Assembly (NCBI GenBank): GCA_934090795.1
Contig: CAKOJQ010000012.1
Coordinates: forward strand, 1-40,012
Direction of reading: 5' to 3'
Length of the DNA: 40,012 nucleotides
DNA from: an uncultured Bacilli bacterium
GTDB taxonomy: Bacteria; Bacillota_I; Bacilli_A; RF39; UBA660
The notes below the pieces were generated by a model. It searched no databases, was not told where the DNA came from, and was given only the letters and a program-made list of their open reading frames with translations. Positions 25,085 through 33,267 of the stretch are shown here, in pieces. Made by a program: the position numbers and the translations under genes. Each line of letters opens with the position of its first letter. The first letter of the stretch is position 1.

Positions 25085-25579
25085 TTACTTTTCTTCTAAT
25101 CCTTCAGCATATAAGTTTAATGCTATAGATAGATTTTTAACGTGTTCTATCATACCACCTGCAAGCATAGTAAGTAATCCTTCCATAGATGGAATAGTTG
25201 CATATTCATTAATTTCATCTAATGTAGCTACTTCGCCATTAATAATTCCGCTTCTGATTTCAGCACATTTGTGATCTTTAGTAAAAGCACTAATAGCTTT
25301 AATAGGCGCTAATAATTCTTTACCAAATACAATAGCGTTAGGTCCTTCAAGAGTATCAGATAAATCAATGTTTAATTCGTCTGTTGCTCTTTTAACAAGG
25401 GTATTCTTATAAATCTTAACTTCGCCATTAGCTTCTTTAACTTTATTTCTTAATTCAGCCATATCAGCAACAGTTAATCCTTGATAAGAAAATAATACTA
25501 CAGATTCAGAATTCTTAATTTTGTCAGCAATTTCGTTTACTACTTCTTTTTTTGCATTAAGAATTTTTGTACTTGCCAT
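25085..25579 (-). CDS. rplJ: Ribosomal protein L10
   Basis: 164 residues. Contains FSYQGLTVADMAELRNKVKEA and KIYKNTLVKRA, then the C-terminal helix that holds L7/L12 dimers. It anchors the stalk to 23S rRNA and in many bacteria represses its own mRNA through the leader, which is present at 25598-25690. Confidence 0.98.
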   Translation of the reverse strand: MASTKILNAKKEVVNEIADKIKNSESVVLFSYQGLTVADMAELRNKVKEANGEVKIYKNTLVKRATDELNIDLSDTLEGPNAIVFGKELLAPIKAISAFTKDHKCAEIRSGIINGEVATLDEINEYATIPSMEGLLTMLAGGMIEHVKNLSIALNLYAEGLEEK

Positions 25580-25597
25580 ATTTTCCTCCTTTTTTTA

Positions 25598-25690
25598 TAA
25601 AAAAACTTTCCATGAGGAAAGCACAAGTTCTTCCCTCGGCTGGATTATTAAGCTTAAAGCCCCAGCTGTCTACGGATAAAAAGTTTTTTT
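25598..25690 (-). promoter_or_regulatory. L10 leader with transcription attenuator
   Basis: The minus strand carries the L10-leader core CCGTAGACAGCTGGGG...CCAGCCGAGGGAAG, with the CAGCTGG/CCAGC stem, upstream of rplJ. It ends in a terminator hairpin CTTTCC/GGAAAG (25606-25611 with 25616-25621) followed by T7 (25599-25605). An alternative closing stem uses the upstream ACTTT, so binding of L10 with L12 can choose between termination and read-through. Confidence 0.85.
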
Positions 25691-25700
25691 AACAATTTTT

Positions 25701-25729
25701 AATATACAACATTTGTAACTATTTGTCAA
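25701..25729 (-). promoter_or_regulatory. rplJ promoter
   Basis: -35 TTGACA (25724-25729), 17-bp spacer, -10 TATATT (25701-25706). The -35 lies inside the 3' end of rplA. Confidence 0.8.
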
Positions 25730-26417
25730 AAGAATTTGTATTTAATTTAATTCCAGGACCCATAGTAGTACAAATTGATACACTCTTAACGAATGTTCCT
25801 TTAACTGTTTTAGGTTTGTTTTTGATTATTGTATTAACAAAATATGTTAAGTTTTCTTCTAATGATTTTTCATCAAAAGATACTTTTCCAATAATACTAT
25901 GAACATTTCCTAAAGAATCAGCACGGTATTCGATCATACCTTTTTTGATATCTTCAACAGTTTTTTCTGGTGTAGTAGTAACTGTTCCAGTCTTAGGGTT
26001 TGGCATTAAACCTTTAGGTCCTAAAACTTTACCAATTCTACCTAATGCAGGCATCATTTCTGGTGTTGCAACGATTACATCGTAATCAAACCAATTTTCA
26101 TTTGAAATTTTATCAATTAGATCTTGTTCTCCTACAAAATCAGCTCCAGCTTTTTTAGCGGCTTCAGCAGCTGCTCCTTTAGCTAAAACTAAGATTTTTT
26201 TAGATTTTCCAGTACCATTTGGTAGTACGATTGATCCTCTTAATTGTTGATCTGATTTCTTAGTATCAATATTTAAATGCATAGCTACTTCAACAGAACT
26301 ATCAAATTTAGTAGTACTTGTTTCTTTAACTAAGCTAATTGCTTCTTTAACATCGTATAATTTTGCTTTTTCGATTTTTTTAGAAGCTTCCACGTACTTT
26401 TTTCCTAATTTTCTCAT
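25719..26417 (-). CDS. rplA: Ribosomal protein L1
   Basis: 232 residues, typical. Motifs MPALGRIGKVLGPKGLMPNPKTGTVT and the two-domain arrangement are present. It forms the L1 stalk that handles E-site tRNA. Transcribed with rplK, 36 bases after it, with GGAGG before ATG. Confidence 0.98.
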   Translation of the reverse strand: MRKLGKKYVEASKKIEKAKLYDVKEAISLVKETSTTKFDSSVEVAMHLNIDTKKSDQQLRGSIVLPNGTGKSKKILVLAKGAAAEAAKKAGADFVGEQDLIDKISNENWFDYDVIVATPEMMPALGRIGKVLGPKGLMPNPKTGTVTTTPEKTVEDIKKGMIEYRADSLGNVHSIIGKVSFDEKSLEENLTYFVNTIIKNKPKTVKGTFVKSVSICTTMGPGIKLNTNSFDK

Positions 26418-26453
26418 TTTATTCCCTCCAATCGTGGTAGATTTTGCGGATTA

Positions 26454-27038
26454 TTAATTTTCTTCAGTTTCTTTGTTTTCGCCAATAACTTCTACTTCAG
26501 CGTTATTGTTGTTTGCAGATTCTTCCATCTTTTCTAATGCTGCTTCACGTTTAGCTTCAGCTATTTCGGCTTCTTTTGCTTCAAGAGCTTGTTCTTTTAG
26601 TTCTTCATCATTAATTCCTTCAACGGCAATACCCATATTACGAGCAGTTCCTTCAATAATTTTCATTGCTGCTTCAATAGTATAAGCATTTAAATCTGGC
26701 ATTTTAGTTTCAGCTATTTTTCTTAAATCTTCTTTAGAGATAGTTGCAACAACTTCGTTAGCACCCTTTTTAGATGCTTTGTTAATTTTTGCAGCCTTTT
26801 TAAGTAAGAAAGCAGCTGGTGGAGTCTTTAATACAAAACTAAATGTTCTATCATCATAAATTGAGATTTCAACAGGTAGAATATCTCCCATTTTATCTTT
26901 AGATGCATCATTAAATTTAGTACAAAATTCTCCTAAATTAATTCCAGCAGGTCCTAAAACTGTTCCAACAGGAGGAGCAGGTGTAGCTTTTCCAGCAGGA
27001 ATTTGTAATTTAATTTTCTTTACGACTTCTTTTGCCAC
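26454..27038 (-). CDS. rplK: Ribosomal protein L11 with an acidic C-terminal extension
   Basis: 194 residues from GTG 27038, which gives the family start VAKEVVKKIKLQIPAGKA. A GTG at 27047 lacks a ribosome site, while AAAGGA lies about 10 bases before 27038. The normal L11 body (thiostrepton-binding N-domain and rRNA-binding C-domain, ending MGIAVEG) covers about 140 residues. It is followed by about 53 extra residues rich in Glu, Ala and Asn that look like a charged helix (EEELKEQALEAKEAEIAEA-type) and an Asn/Glu tail. Such an extension is not part of standard L11. Confidence 0.96.
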   Translation of the reverse strand: MAKEVVKKIKLQIPAGKATPAPPVGTVLGPAGINLGEFCTKFNDASKDKMGDILPVEISIYDDRTFSFVLKTPPAAFLLKKAAKINKASKKGANEVVATISKEDLRKIAETKMPDLNAYTIEAAMKIIEGTARNMGIAVEGINDEELKEQALEAKEAEIAEAKREAALEKMEESANNNNAEVEVIGENKETEEN

Positions 27039-27055
27039 GAAATACACATCCTTTC

Positions 27056-27135
27056 ATATTTTCGCTTAGTGGTATGGGCAAATCCGCATTCCCCTCCACT
27101 TACAATTAAACCTAATTGCAATTTGGACTATACCA
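27056..27135 (-). promoter_or_regulatory. Structured rplK-rplA leader, possible L1 autoregulatory site
   Basis: Minus strand GTGGTAT pairs with ATACCAC to close about 75 nt. Inside are TCC/GGA and a perfect hairpin TTGCAATTA/TAATTGTAA, plus a GGAGGGGAATGC stretch. Upstream regulation of rplK-rplA by L1 is known in several bacteria; assignment here is inference from position. Confidence 0.5.
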
Positions 27136-27186
27136 CATTTTTTTTCTTTTTACAATATAAATTTTGTTTGTTTATTTAAAAATATG

Positions 27187-27214
27187 AAAAAAGCTCTAAA
27201 TTAATAGAGCTTTT
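27187..27214 (-). terminator. Terminator of secE-nusG
   Basis: AAAAGCTCTA and TAGAGCTTTT pair around AATTAA, with a T-run on the minus strand, just after nusG. Confidence 0.85.
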
Positions 27215-27220
27215 AATTAA

Positions 27221-27760
27221 TTATTTAATTGTTGCTACTTGGAATAATTCTACTTCAACTGGTGTTTCTTGACCAAATAAATCAACTAATACTGTTAATC
27301 TGCTGTTCTCTAAATCTAATGTACTAATTGTTCCGTCCATACCTTTAAATGGTCCATCAACAATTGTAACTTTAGTTCCAACAGTAAGTTCTTTATCAAC
27401 ATCCATTCTAGTCATACCCATATTAGCTAGAATTTTATCGATTTCTTGTGGTTTTAATGGAGTTGGTTTTGCTCCTTTTCCACTTGATCCAATGAATCCA
27501 GTAACTCCTGGAGTATTTCTTACAATATACCATGCTTCATCTGTCATAATCATTTCAACTAAAATATAACCGGGAAACATTTTTTTCTTTTTTTCTTTAA
27601 CGCTTCCATCTTTCATTGTTTCTTTAACAGTTTCTTCTGGCACAATAATTCTAAAAATATTATCTTTGAATCCCATTGATTCAGCACGCATTTCAAGTTT
27701 TTCTTTGACTTTAGATTCATGTCCTGAATAAGTGTTAACTACATACCATTCTTTTTCCAT
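27221..27760 (-). CDS. nusG: Transcription termination/antitermination protein NusG
   Basis: 179 residues. N-terminal NGN domain (WYVVNTYSGHESKVKEKLEMR) with MFPGYILVEM, and C-terminal KOW domain (VTIVDGPFKGMDGTI). Binds RNA polymerase and couples to ribosome or Rho. Three bases after secE, so co-translated. Confidence 0.98.
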   Translation of the reverse strand: MEKEWYVVNTYSGHESKVKEKLEMRAESMGFKDNIFRIIVPEETVKETMKDGSVKEKKKKMFPGYILVEMIMTDEAWYIVRNTPGVTGFIGSSGKGAKPTPLKPQEIDKILANMGMTRMDVDKELTVGTKVTIVDGPFKGMDGTISTLDLENSRLTVLVDLFGQETPVEVELFQVATIK

Positions 27761-27763
27761 ATA

Positions 27764-28105
27764 TTATAACCCCTTTACTAATGAACTTAGCCATGCAAAT
27801 AATGCATCTAAACCATAAAAATATAAACCAAATATTACAATAAATATAATAGTTGCTACACCATATTTAGTTAAATCTTTTTTAGAAGGCCAATTAACTT
27901 TTTTAAGTTCAGCTTTTACTTCAGAACTATATGATTTTTTTGGTGTTTGTTTCTTTACTTTTTTAGTTTCTTTTTTAACTGGTTTAGTTTCTTTCTTTAA
28001 TTTTTTGTTAGTAACTTCTACTTTTTCAACAGTCACTTTTGTTTCTTCTTTTTGTACTTTAGCTGCTTTTTTACTTGTATTTTTCTTTTTTACATCTTTT
28101 GCCAT
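27764..28105 (-). CDS. secE: Preprotein translocase subunit SecE
   Basis: 113 residues, long for a Bacillota SecE (about 60). The first 55 residues are an extra Lys-rich tail. The core SYSSEVKAELKKVNWPSKKDLTKYG and one transmembrane helix (about 82-105) are standard. Part of SecYEG. No rpmG (L33) is seen upstream, in contrast to Bacillus. Confidence 0.93.
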   Translation of the reverse strand: MAKDVKKKNTSKKAAKVQKEETKVTVEKVEVTNKKLKKETKPVKKETKKVKKQTPKKSYSSEVKAELKKVNWPSKKDLTKYGVATIIFIVIFGLYFYGLDALFAWLSSLVKGL

Positions 28106-28133
28106 AATATCTCCTTTTTTATTTCAAATAAAA

Positions 28134-28148
28134 AACGCTTTCTGCGTC
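28134..28148 (-). promoter_or_regulatory. Hairpin plus U-run in the secE leader, possible attenuator
   Basis: GACGC/GCGTT hairpin starts at the predicted 5' end of the transcript and is followed by TTTTTATTT. That U-run can instead pair with AAATAAAAAA right before the secE ribosome site, giving two mutually exclusive folds. Confidence 0.4.
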
Positions 28149-28154
28149 AATTAG

Positions 28155-28183
28155 AATATATCAAAATTTTAGTATAATTGCAA
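28155..28183 (-). promoter_or_regulatory. secE-nusG promoter
   Basis: -35 TTGCAA (28178-28183), 17-bp spacer, -10 TATATT (28155-28160). Confidence 0.65.
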
Positions 28184-28277
28184 GTGTTTATATTTATTCA
28201 GTGATTTTTTTTAAATTTTTTCTAAACTTTACTGATTGTTTTTTGACGTTATAAAAAAAGTTGCTGTTTTGAGAAGA

Positions 28278-28322
28278 AAAAAATTAGATAAAATTTTTTT
28301 ATTTATTTTATCTAATTTTTAA
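28278..28322. terminator. AT-rich terminator after the HipA-like gene
   Basis: ATTAGATAAAAT and ATTTTATCTAAT pair perfectly with A- and T-runs on the flanks. It follows the minus-strand kinase gene (stop 28342) and separates it from secE. Confidence 0.75.
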
Positions 28323-28341
28323 CAATAAAAATTATTTTCTC

Positions 28342-29241
28342 TTATATACCGTATTTATCTACCAATTTAAGTGTTTTTTCAACCATTTTACAATGTAAAT
28401 CATAGTATTTTTGAATTTGCTCTTTTAATTCTACGTATACCTCCATTTGAAAGTCACGTTTCAATTTATTAAATATTTTTGATAAATTTATATCTAAAGC
28501 TTTTTCTAAACTTTTATATAGTTCAGGATAATTTGTAATTGTTTCAATAGTATGTTCATCTATATGATTTTCATTTGCACTAAATATAAGGGTATCAAAG
28601 CAAGATTCAAAAATATAAGTATCAGGACGATTATTTTCCTTGAAGATATTGCCATTATCAAACATTGGTGCAAGTTTTAAATGCTCATTAGATTTTTCAA
28701 ACATTATGTTGTAATAACGATGATCATATTGTCCAAACATTATATCTATTGCTATAATCTTTGAGACTATTCCTAAATATATATTAAAGTCAAATTTTTT
28801 CATTTTAGTTTCAATTACCTCATTGTATTTTATAATACTTAAAGGTACATCAGTATCTTTAGAAATTATATCAGCATAATCTATATATTCACAATCTTTT
28901 TTTCTGAAATTTTCACTAATAATTCCTACTCTTCCATTACATTTAACAATCTTATGTTTAACACATGAAACACTAAATACATTAAAAATCTTTTCCATGA
29001 ATAATTCTTCAAATAAATAACGATATTTAAAGTAGTAATATTTATCTTGGATTTTAAACCATGTGTGATAAATTTCGAGATTCTCAGGATTAATATTAAT
29101 TTGCTTTGCTAATTCTTCAAGAAATTTTTTATTTAAAATATCACTATCTTTTGTTATACATCTATATTTAAAAATATCTGGAAGCATTCTTGTATTAATT
29201 AGATCGTCAATGTATATATCATCAATGTTAAAACTTCTCAT
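28342..29241 (-). CDS. HipA-like protein kinase, solitary
   Basis: 299 residues. The C-terminal half shows HipA-type kinase motifs: IDIMFGQYDHRYYNIMF with catalytic Asp173 and Asn178, then LAPMFDNGNIF with metal-binding Asp195 and Gly197. The N-terminal 100 residues resemble the HipA/CtkA small lobe only weakly. HipA kinases phosphorylate targets such as glutamyl-tRNA synthetase to slow growth; the target here is unknown. No HipB-like DNA-binding antitoxin is adjacent. It has its own promoter (29269-29297) and terminator, inserted between sigH and secE. Confidence 0.75.
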   Translation of the reverse strand: MRSFNIDDIYIDDLINTRMLPDIFKYRCITKDSDILNKKFLEELAKQININPENLEIYHTWFKIQDKYYYFKYRYLFEELFMEKIFNVFSVSCVKHKIVKCNGRVGIISENFRKKDCEYIDYADIISKDTDVPLSIIKYNEVIETKMKKFDFNIYLGIVSKIIAIDIMFGQYDHRYYNIMFEKSNEHLKLAPMFDNGNIFKENNRPDTYIFESCFDTLIFSANENHIDEHTIETITNYPELYKSLEKALDINLSKIFNKLKRDFQMEVYVELKEQIQKYYDLHCKMVEKTLKLVDKYGI

Positions 29242-29244
29242 AAT

Positions 29245-29266
29245 TAAAACACCCCTTTGTTTGGGT
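29245..29266 (-). terminator. ACACCC/GGGTGT hairpin after the sigma-factor gene
   Basis: Minus strand ACACCC...GGGGTGT followed by TTTT. It lies between the sigma gene and the kinase gene, at the predicted start of the kinase mRNA, so it may be a terminator for the upstream gene or a 5' structure of the kinase message. Confidence 0.5.
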
Positions 29267-29268
29267 GT

Positions 29269-29297
29269 ATTATAGCATATTTTTTAATAATTTTCAA
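29269..29297 (-). promoter_or_regulatory. Promoter of the HipA-like kinase gene
   Basis: -35 TTGAAA (29292-29297), 17-bp spacer, extended -10 TGCTATAAT (29269-29274 plus TGC). It overlaps the 3' end of the sigma gene. Confidence 0.7.
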
Positions 29298-29880
29298 TTA
29301 TAGTTCTGGACTTTTCTTTTATACGTCCTATTACATTATATACCGTTTTAATATTTAATTTTAATATTTTAGAAATTTCTTTTAGTGAAAAGCCACCAAT
29401 ATATAGTTTAAATATATCTTTTTCTCTAGGGGATAATGAAACTAATATTTTACTTGCTATTTCTTCATAATAACCATTAGTAATAACAATTTTTTCGGGA
29501 TTATACTTCATATCACAAAGCTTTTCTAAATCAGATGTTTTTACAAATATGTTATTTATACTTGTTTCATTTAAATGAGTTAAATTCTTATTTGCTGTTG
29601 TTATTTTAAAACGATTCCATAATTTTCTTCGAATGCATAAACTTATAAATGTAGGAAATGATGCAGCAAGTTCATCCCGGTAATTAATTATAGCATCATT
29701 AAAGGCATAATAGGCTTCTTGTTTAACTTCCTCCATGTCAAGTTTTAGTGCTTTTATTGTACCTTCATATTTATAAACAATCACATCTACTAAATAACTA
29801 TATTTATCAAAAATAGCATCTGTTACATCTTCATTATTATCACATATCATTGATGTTAATTCATTTTCGGAAAACTTCAT
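29284..29880 (-). CDS. sigH: Sigma-70 family RNA polymerase sigma factor, SigH-like
   Basis: 198 residues. Region 2 (DAIFDKYSYLVDVIVYKYEG...DMEEVKQEAYYAFNDAIINY) and region 4 (SLSPREKDIFKLYIGGFSLKEISKILKLNIKTVYNVIGRIKEK), a helix-turn-helix. The position downstream of rlmB and upstream of secE-nusG is that of sigH in Bacillus, which supports the name. The regulon here is unknown. ATG 29880 overlaps the stop of rlmB. Confidence 0.8.
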   Translation of the reverse strand: MKFSENELTSMICDNNEDVTDAIFDKYSYLVDVIVYKYEGTIKALKLDMEEVKQEAYYAFNDAIINYRDELAASFPTFISLCIRRKLWNRFKITTANKNLTHLNETSINNIFVKTSDLEKLCDMKYNPEKIVITNGYYEEIASKILVSLSPREKDIFKLYIGGFSLKEISKILKLNIKTVYNVIGRIKEKSRTIIENY

Positions 29881-30551
29881 TAATTTTCTATTCCAAATAG
29901 TAGAATTCCTGCTGATACTGATGCATTAAGGGAATTCACTTTTCCTTTCATTGGGATACTTAATATTTCATCGCAATTTTTTCTAACTAATTTACTTATA
30001 CCAAATCCTTCTGATCCAATTATTAAACAAACTTTATCGGCATAATTTACTTTACGATAATCAGTTCCATCGGCTTCGGCTGCATAGATAAAAAATCCTT
30101 TATCTTTTAGCTTATTAATGGCATTTACTAAGTTATTAACCATGATTATGTTAACTCTTTCTAAAGCTCCCGTACTTGTTTTCATAACTGTTTCAGTGAC
30201 TAATACTGAACGATCTTTAGGAATAATTATATTTTTAATTCCTCTTGCTTCACATGATCTAATTATAGCTCCAAAGTTGTGAGGATCCTCTAAATGGTCT
30301 AACATTAAAACAAAGGTATCATCAGTAATATCATCTATATTTCCATATTCATAATCTAATATTTCAAAAATTATTCCTTGATTATTTTTTAACATTTTAT
30401 CCATTAATTTAGGATCTGTTAATATATATTTTATATTGTTATCTTTTATTTTTTTAATTATTTCTTGATCTTTAAAATTTGTTGATAATAGAACTTTTCT
30501 TATTTTAGAAGGTTCTAATTCATTAAAAACATTTTTTCCACATACTCTCAT
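29880..30551 (-). CDS. rlmB: 23S rRNA 2'-O-ribose methyltransferase, TrmH/RlmB family
   Basis: 223 residues, shorter N-terminus than the usual 245. SPOUT knot motifs: LDHLEDPHNFGAIIRSCEARG (motif 1), IIGSEGFGIS (motif 2), SIPMKGKVNSLNASVSAGI (motif 3). Methylates a 23S rRNA ribose (Gm2251 in E. coli). It overlaps mrnC by 4 bases and sigH by 1, so the three are one operon as in Bacillus. Confidence 0.93.
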   Translation of the reverse strand: MRVCGKNVFNELEPSKIRKVLLSTNFKDQEIIKKIKDNNIKYILTDPKLMDKMLKNNQGIIFEILDYEYGNIDDITDDTFVLMLDHLEDPHNFGAIIRSCEARGIKNIIIPKDRSVLVTETVMKTSTGALERVNIIMVNNLVNAINKLKDKGFFIYAAEADGTDYRKVNYADKVCLIIGSEGFGISKLVRKNCDEILSIPMKGKVNSLNASVSAGILLFGIEN

Positions 30552-30904
30552 AAAATCTTCTCCATTATTTCATTTAATCTATTTTTATCATTTTGATATA
30601 AATAACCTATTAAACATTCAAAACCAGTGGCTTTATGATAAGTTACTATATCATTATTTTTACTACGATGCATTTTGGCGTTACGACCTTTTTTTACAAT
30701 ATCTAATTCGGTTTCTGTTAAGATATTTTCTTGTTCTAATTTTTCTAAAAGTTTTCGTTGACTTTTAGCACTTACGAAATTAAGACTTTCAGTTTGAAGG
30801 TCATTAACATTTTTTATTCCTTTATCAATTAAATGATTACGAACTATAAGTTCATATACAGCGTCTCCTAAGTATGCAAGGATTAAATATTCCATAAACA
30901 TCAC
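30548..30904 (-). CDS. mrnC: Mini-ribonuclease III
   Basis: 118 residues from GTG 30904; ATG 30901 or ATG 30895 are alternatives. Contains LAYLGDAVYELIVRNHL with the catalytic Asp of the RNase III domain, and lacks a double-stranded RNA-binding domain, as in MrnC. It matures 23S rRNA ends. No ribosome site precedes it; the extended -10 at 30911-30919 places the mRNA start on the start codon. Confidence 0.92.
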   Translation of the reverse strand: MMFMEYLILAYLGDAVYELIVRNHLIDKGIKNVNDLQTESLNFVSAKSQRKLLEKLEQENILTETELDIVKKGRNAKMHRSKNNDIVTYHKATGFECLIGYLYQNDKNRLNEIMEKIL

Positions 30905-30910
30905 GGTTAT

Positions 30911-30919
30911 AATATAGCA
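30911..30919 (-). promoter_or_regulatory. Extended -10 of mrnC-rlmB-sigH
   Basis: TGCTATATT on the minus strand (TATATT 30911-30916). The predicted start 7 bases on is 30904, the first base of GTG, so the message may be leaderless. Confidence 0.5.
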
Positions 30920-30937
30920 TATTTAATTAAAAAGAAA

Positions 30938-30961
30938 AAGAATTAAATGGAAATAATTCTT
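30938..30961 (-). terminator. Terminator after the coiled-coil membrane protein gene
   Basis: AAGAATTA (30938-30945) pairs with TAATTCTT (30954-30961), followed by TTTCTTTTT on the minus strand. Confidence 0.65.
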
Positions 30962-31988
30962 ATCTATTTTTAGTTCTTTGTTCTAAGGAATAAATTTTGG
31001 CATCAATTAAGTTTGATTCTGTTTGATTTTGAATAGTTTCTTTATTTTGATCAATAGAAGATCTTATGTCATATTCTAATTTAGCTATTTCTTGGATAAA
31101 ACATCCTTGAATTGTATATTCATTATCAACTGAAAGTTCATTTATTTGGGATAATCTTGATGCATAAGCTTCTTTAATTGTTTTTATTTTTGATAAATAA
31201 TTTTGAATGGTTTGTCTAGAAAGATTTGAGGTAGATAATAACTCAATAAGTTTAAATATTTCATTAAATACCGGATCTTGTATATTTTTAGTTGATGATT
31301 TTGATTCTACTTCAAGTAATTTGGATTCTTTTGGACTAGATAGTTCTAAATTTTTAAATAAATAATCAGAGTTAATCATTGCTTGAATTAATTTTTTTTT
31401 ATTTTCTACATTATTTACATGTGAAATATGTCTTTTTTTTATGAAGTTTATTAATATGAAACATAAGGTTGGACATAAAGTAAATATAATCCCTGAGGCA
31501 ATAATTAAAATAGAACATTCAAATATTTTCATAAATATTGTGGTTATTACACCTAAACAAAATGTTGCTAATTGTGAATATGTATATAAATCATCATGTG
31601 ATTTTACAAGTTTCTTAATATTAAATGCTGATATAAAATCTTTAAATAGATTAGAAAAATATTTTATAACTAATTCTTTCTTTATTCTTTTTATAGCTTT
31701 CAAATATATTTGCTTTTCTTCTATTGATTTTAAAGGACTAATATTATAATCGTTACTAATACTTACAATATAATCTAATTCTTTTAAAATGGATGTTTTA
31801 GGATTATATATTCCATTAGAAATATCTTCTTTTTCTTTTTTTGTTAAAATAATGGAAATTTCCTGACAATTTTCATTACCGCTTTTGAATTCAAAATTTT
31901 TATCTAAACTTATTTTGTCATGATACTTTGATATTCTTATTTCCCTTAGTATTTGTTTATATAATTTTAACATTTCTTTATTTTTCAT
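30960..31988 (-). CDS. Two-helix membrane protein with coiled-coil tail, unknown function
   Basis: 342 residues. The first 130 residues are charged and helical, then two membrane helices (about 132-155 and 160-180), then a Lys/Glu/Ser-rich cytoplasmic tail (about 185-342) with heptad-like patterns. ATG 31988 follows GGGGG. No family recognised. Monocistronic. Confidence 0.75.
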   Translation of the reverse strand: MKNKEMLKLYKQILREIRISKYHDKISLDKNFEFKSGNENCQEISIILTKKEKEDISNGIYNPKTSILKELDYIVSISNDYNISPLKSIEEKQIYLKAIKRIKKELVIKYFSNLFKDFISAFNIKKLVKSHDDLYTYSQLATFCLGVITTIFMKIFECSILIIASGIIFTLCPTLCFILINFIKKRHISHVNNVENKKKLIQAMINSDYLFKNLELSSPKESKLLEVESKSSTKNIQDPVFNEIFKLIELLSTSNLSRQTIQNYLSKIKTIKEAYASRLSQINELSVDNEYTIQGCFIQEIAKLEYDIRSSIDQNKETIQNQTESNLIDAKIYSLEQRTKNR

Positions 31989-32127
31989 AATATCCCCCTG
32001 ACTTGGAGAATATAGTAGCAGATTTTATTAATTATTTCAATTTATTTATTTTTAATCGACTATGAAACGACCATGAAATCTTAAATTTTTATTTTAAAAC
32101 TAGAACTTACAATTATGTTTAGTCTTT

Positions 32128-33192
32128 TTATATTAATTTTTCAATAAGTTCTTTATTGCGTAGTAGTCTTGGTTCGCTTGGATTATATTTTAAAGCTTTA
32201 TTAATATAAATATAGGCTTCTTTATAATTTTTTAGATTATATTCACAAATTGTTAAAAGGTCTTCAATTGTTCCATTGTAACAAGCCGGATCATTAATAT
32301 ATGTCTTTGGGTTTGATTTAATTTGAAGGGCGAGTAAAAGATATAGCTTAGCTTTATTATATTCATTTAGATGATAATATATTAGTCCTGTTTCATAATA
32401 TCCTTCTCTTAAATATGGTGCTTCACTAATACTCATTATAGCGTATTTTATAGCTTCATTATAATCTTTTAAATTATAATATGACCTTGATATAAAACGC
32501 ATAGATGCGCATCTCTCATCACGCCATGTGGCATTTTTCATTTTAAGATGATGTTTTAAGGTTTTAATTGCTTCTTTGTATTTTCCATAAAACATATATT
32601 CTCTACCTAAATAGTGATAGTTACGATCATTTTTAGGATTTTCTTTAACTGAAAGTTCAAGTAATGGCAAATAAGAACTTCGCGATTTGGTACTATCTGG
32701 GTAATGTTTCAATACTATGTCTTCTATTAAAATGGTTTTAGGGTTTTTTAGGGAGCACTCTAAAACTTCATGAACTGGATTAACCCATTTATAGCCATGA
32801 CGACTATGAATTTTTTCATAAAAGAAATTTACGGCAGGATTATTATTTTTATCAAATGACCATATATAGTTGTATTTTACTAGATTATATTTTTGGGCTT
32901 GTTCTAATTTTTGACGCCAACCTTTATCAAATATTTCATCTAAATCGGTGCAAACACATAAATCAGCATCTTCAGGAACTAATTTTAAAGATTCATTTCT
33001 GGCTACATCAAATCGCCAGGGGGCTATTATTTTAGTAGTTACTTTAATGTTATGTTTTTTTAATTTTTCAACAGTATCGTCAGTTGAACCAGTATCAAGA
33101 ACATATATTTCATCGGCTTCTTTCATAGATTCATACCAACGATCTACAAATTTTGATTCATTTTTGCTAATAGCATATACACATATTTTCAA
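32128..33192 (-). CDS. Family 2 glycosyltransferase with C-terminal TPR-like repeats
   Basis: 354 residues. The N-terminal GT-A domain has SKNESKFVDRWYESM, DTGSTDDT (33-40), and the metal/sugar-nucleotide site TDLDE (82-86). The C-terminal half holds repeated helix pairs (YHYLGREYMFYGKYKEAIKTLKHHL and similar) that look like TPR units. Such proteins transfer a sugar to a surface polymer or protein; the acceptor is unknown. ATG 33192 follows a GGTGA site. The collagen-like protein nearby could be an acceptor, but that is speculation. Confidence 0.9.
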   Translation of the reverse strand: MKICVYAISKNESKFVDRWYESMKEADEIYVLDTGSTDDTVEKLKKHNIKVTTKIIAPWRFDVARNESLKLVPEDADLCVCTDLDEIFDKGWRQKLEQAQKYNLVKYNYIWSFDKNNNPAVNFFYEKIHSRHGYKWVNPVHEVLECSLKNPKTILIEDIVLKHYPDSTKSRSSYLPLLELSVKENPKNDRNYHYLGREYMFYGKYKEAIKTLKHHLKMKNATWRDERCASMRFISRSYYNLKDYNEAIKYAIMSISEAPYLREGYYETGLIYYHLNEYNKAKLYLLLALQIKSNPKTYINDPACYNGTIEDLLTICEYNLKNYKEAYIYINKALKYNPSEPRLLRNKELIEKLI

Positions 33193-33267
33193 TTTATCAC
33201 CTATTAATTTTATGTTGTTTAAATCAAAAAAATGTGCTAGTTTATTAGTTGATTTGGAAGTGATTTT

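Noticed and set aside
32050..32080. Short direct repeat GAC-ATGAAA before the glycosyltransferase terminator side
   Set aside because: Two imperfect copies of about 10 bases in AT-rich DNA are expected by chance.
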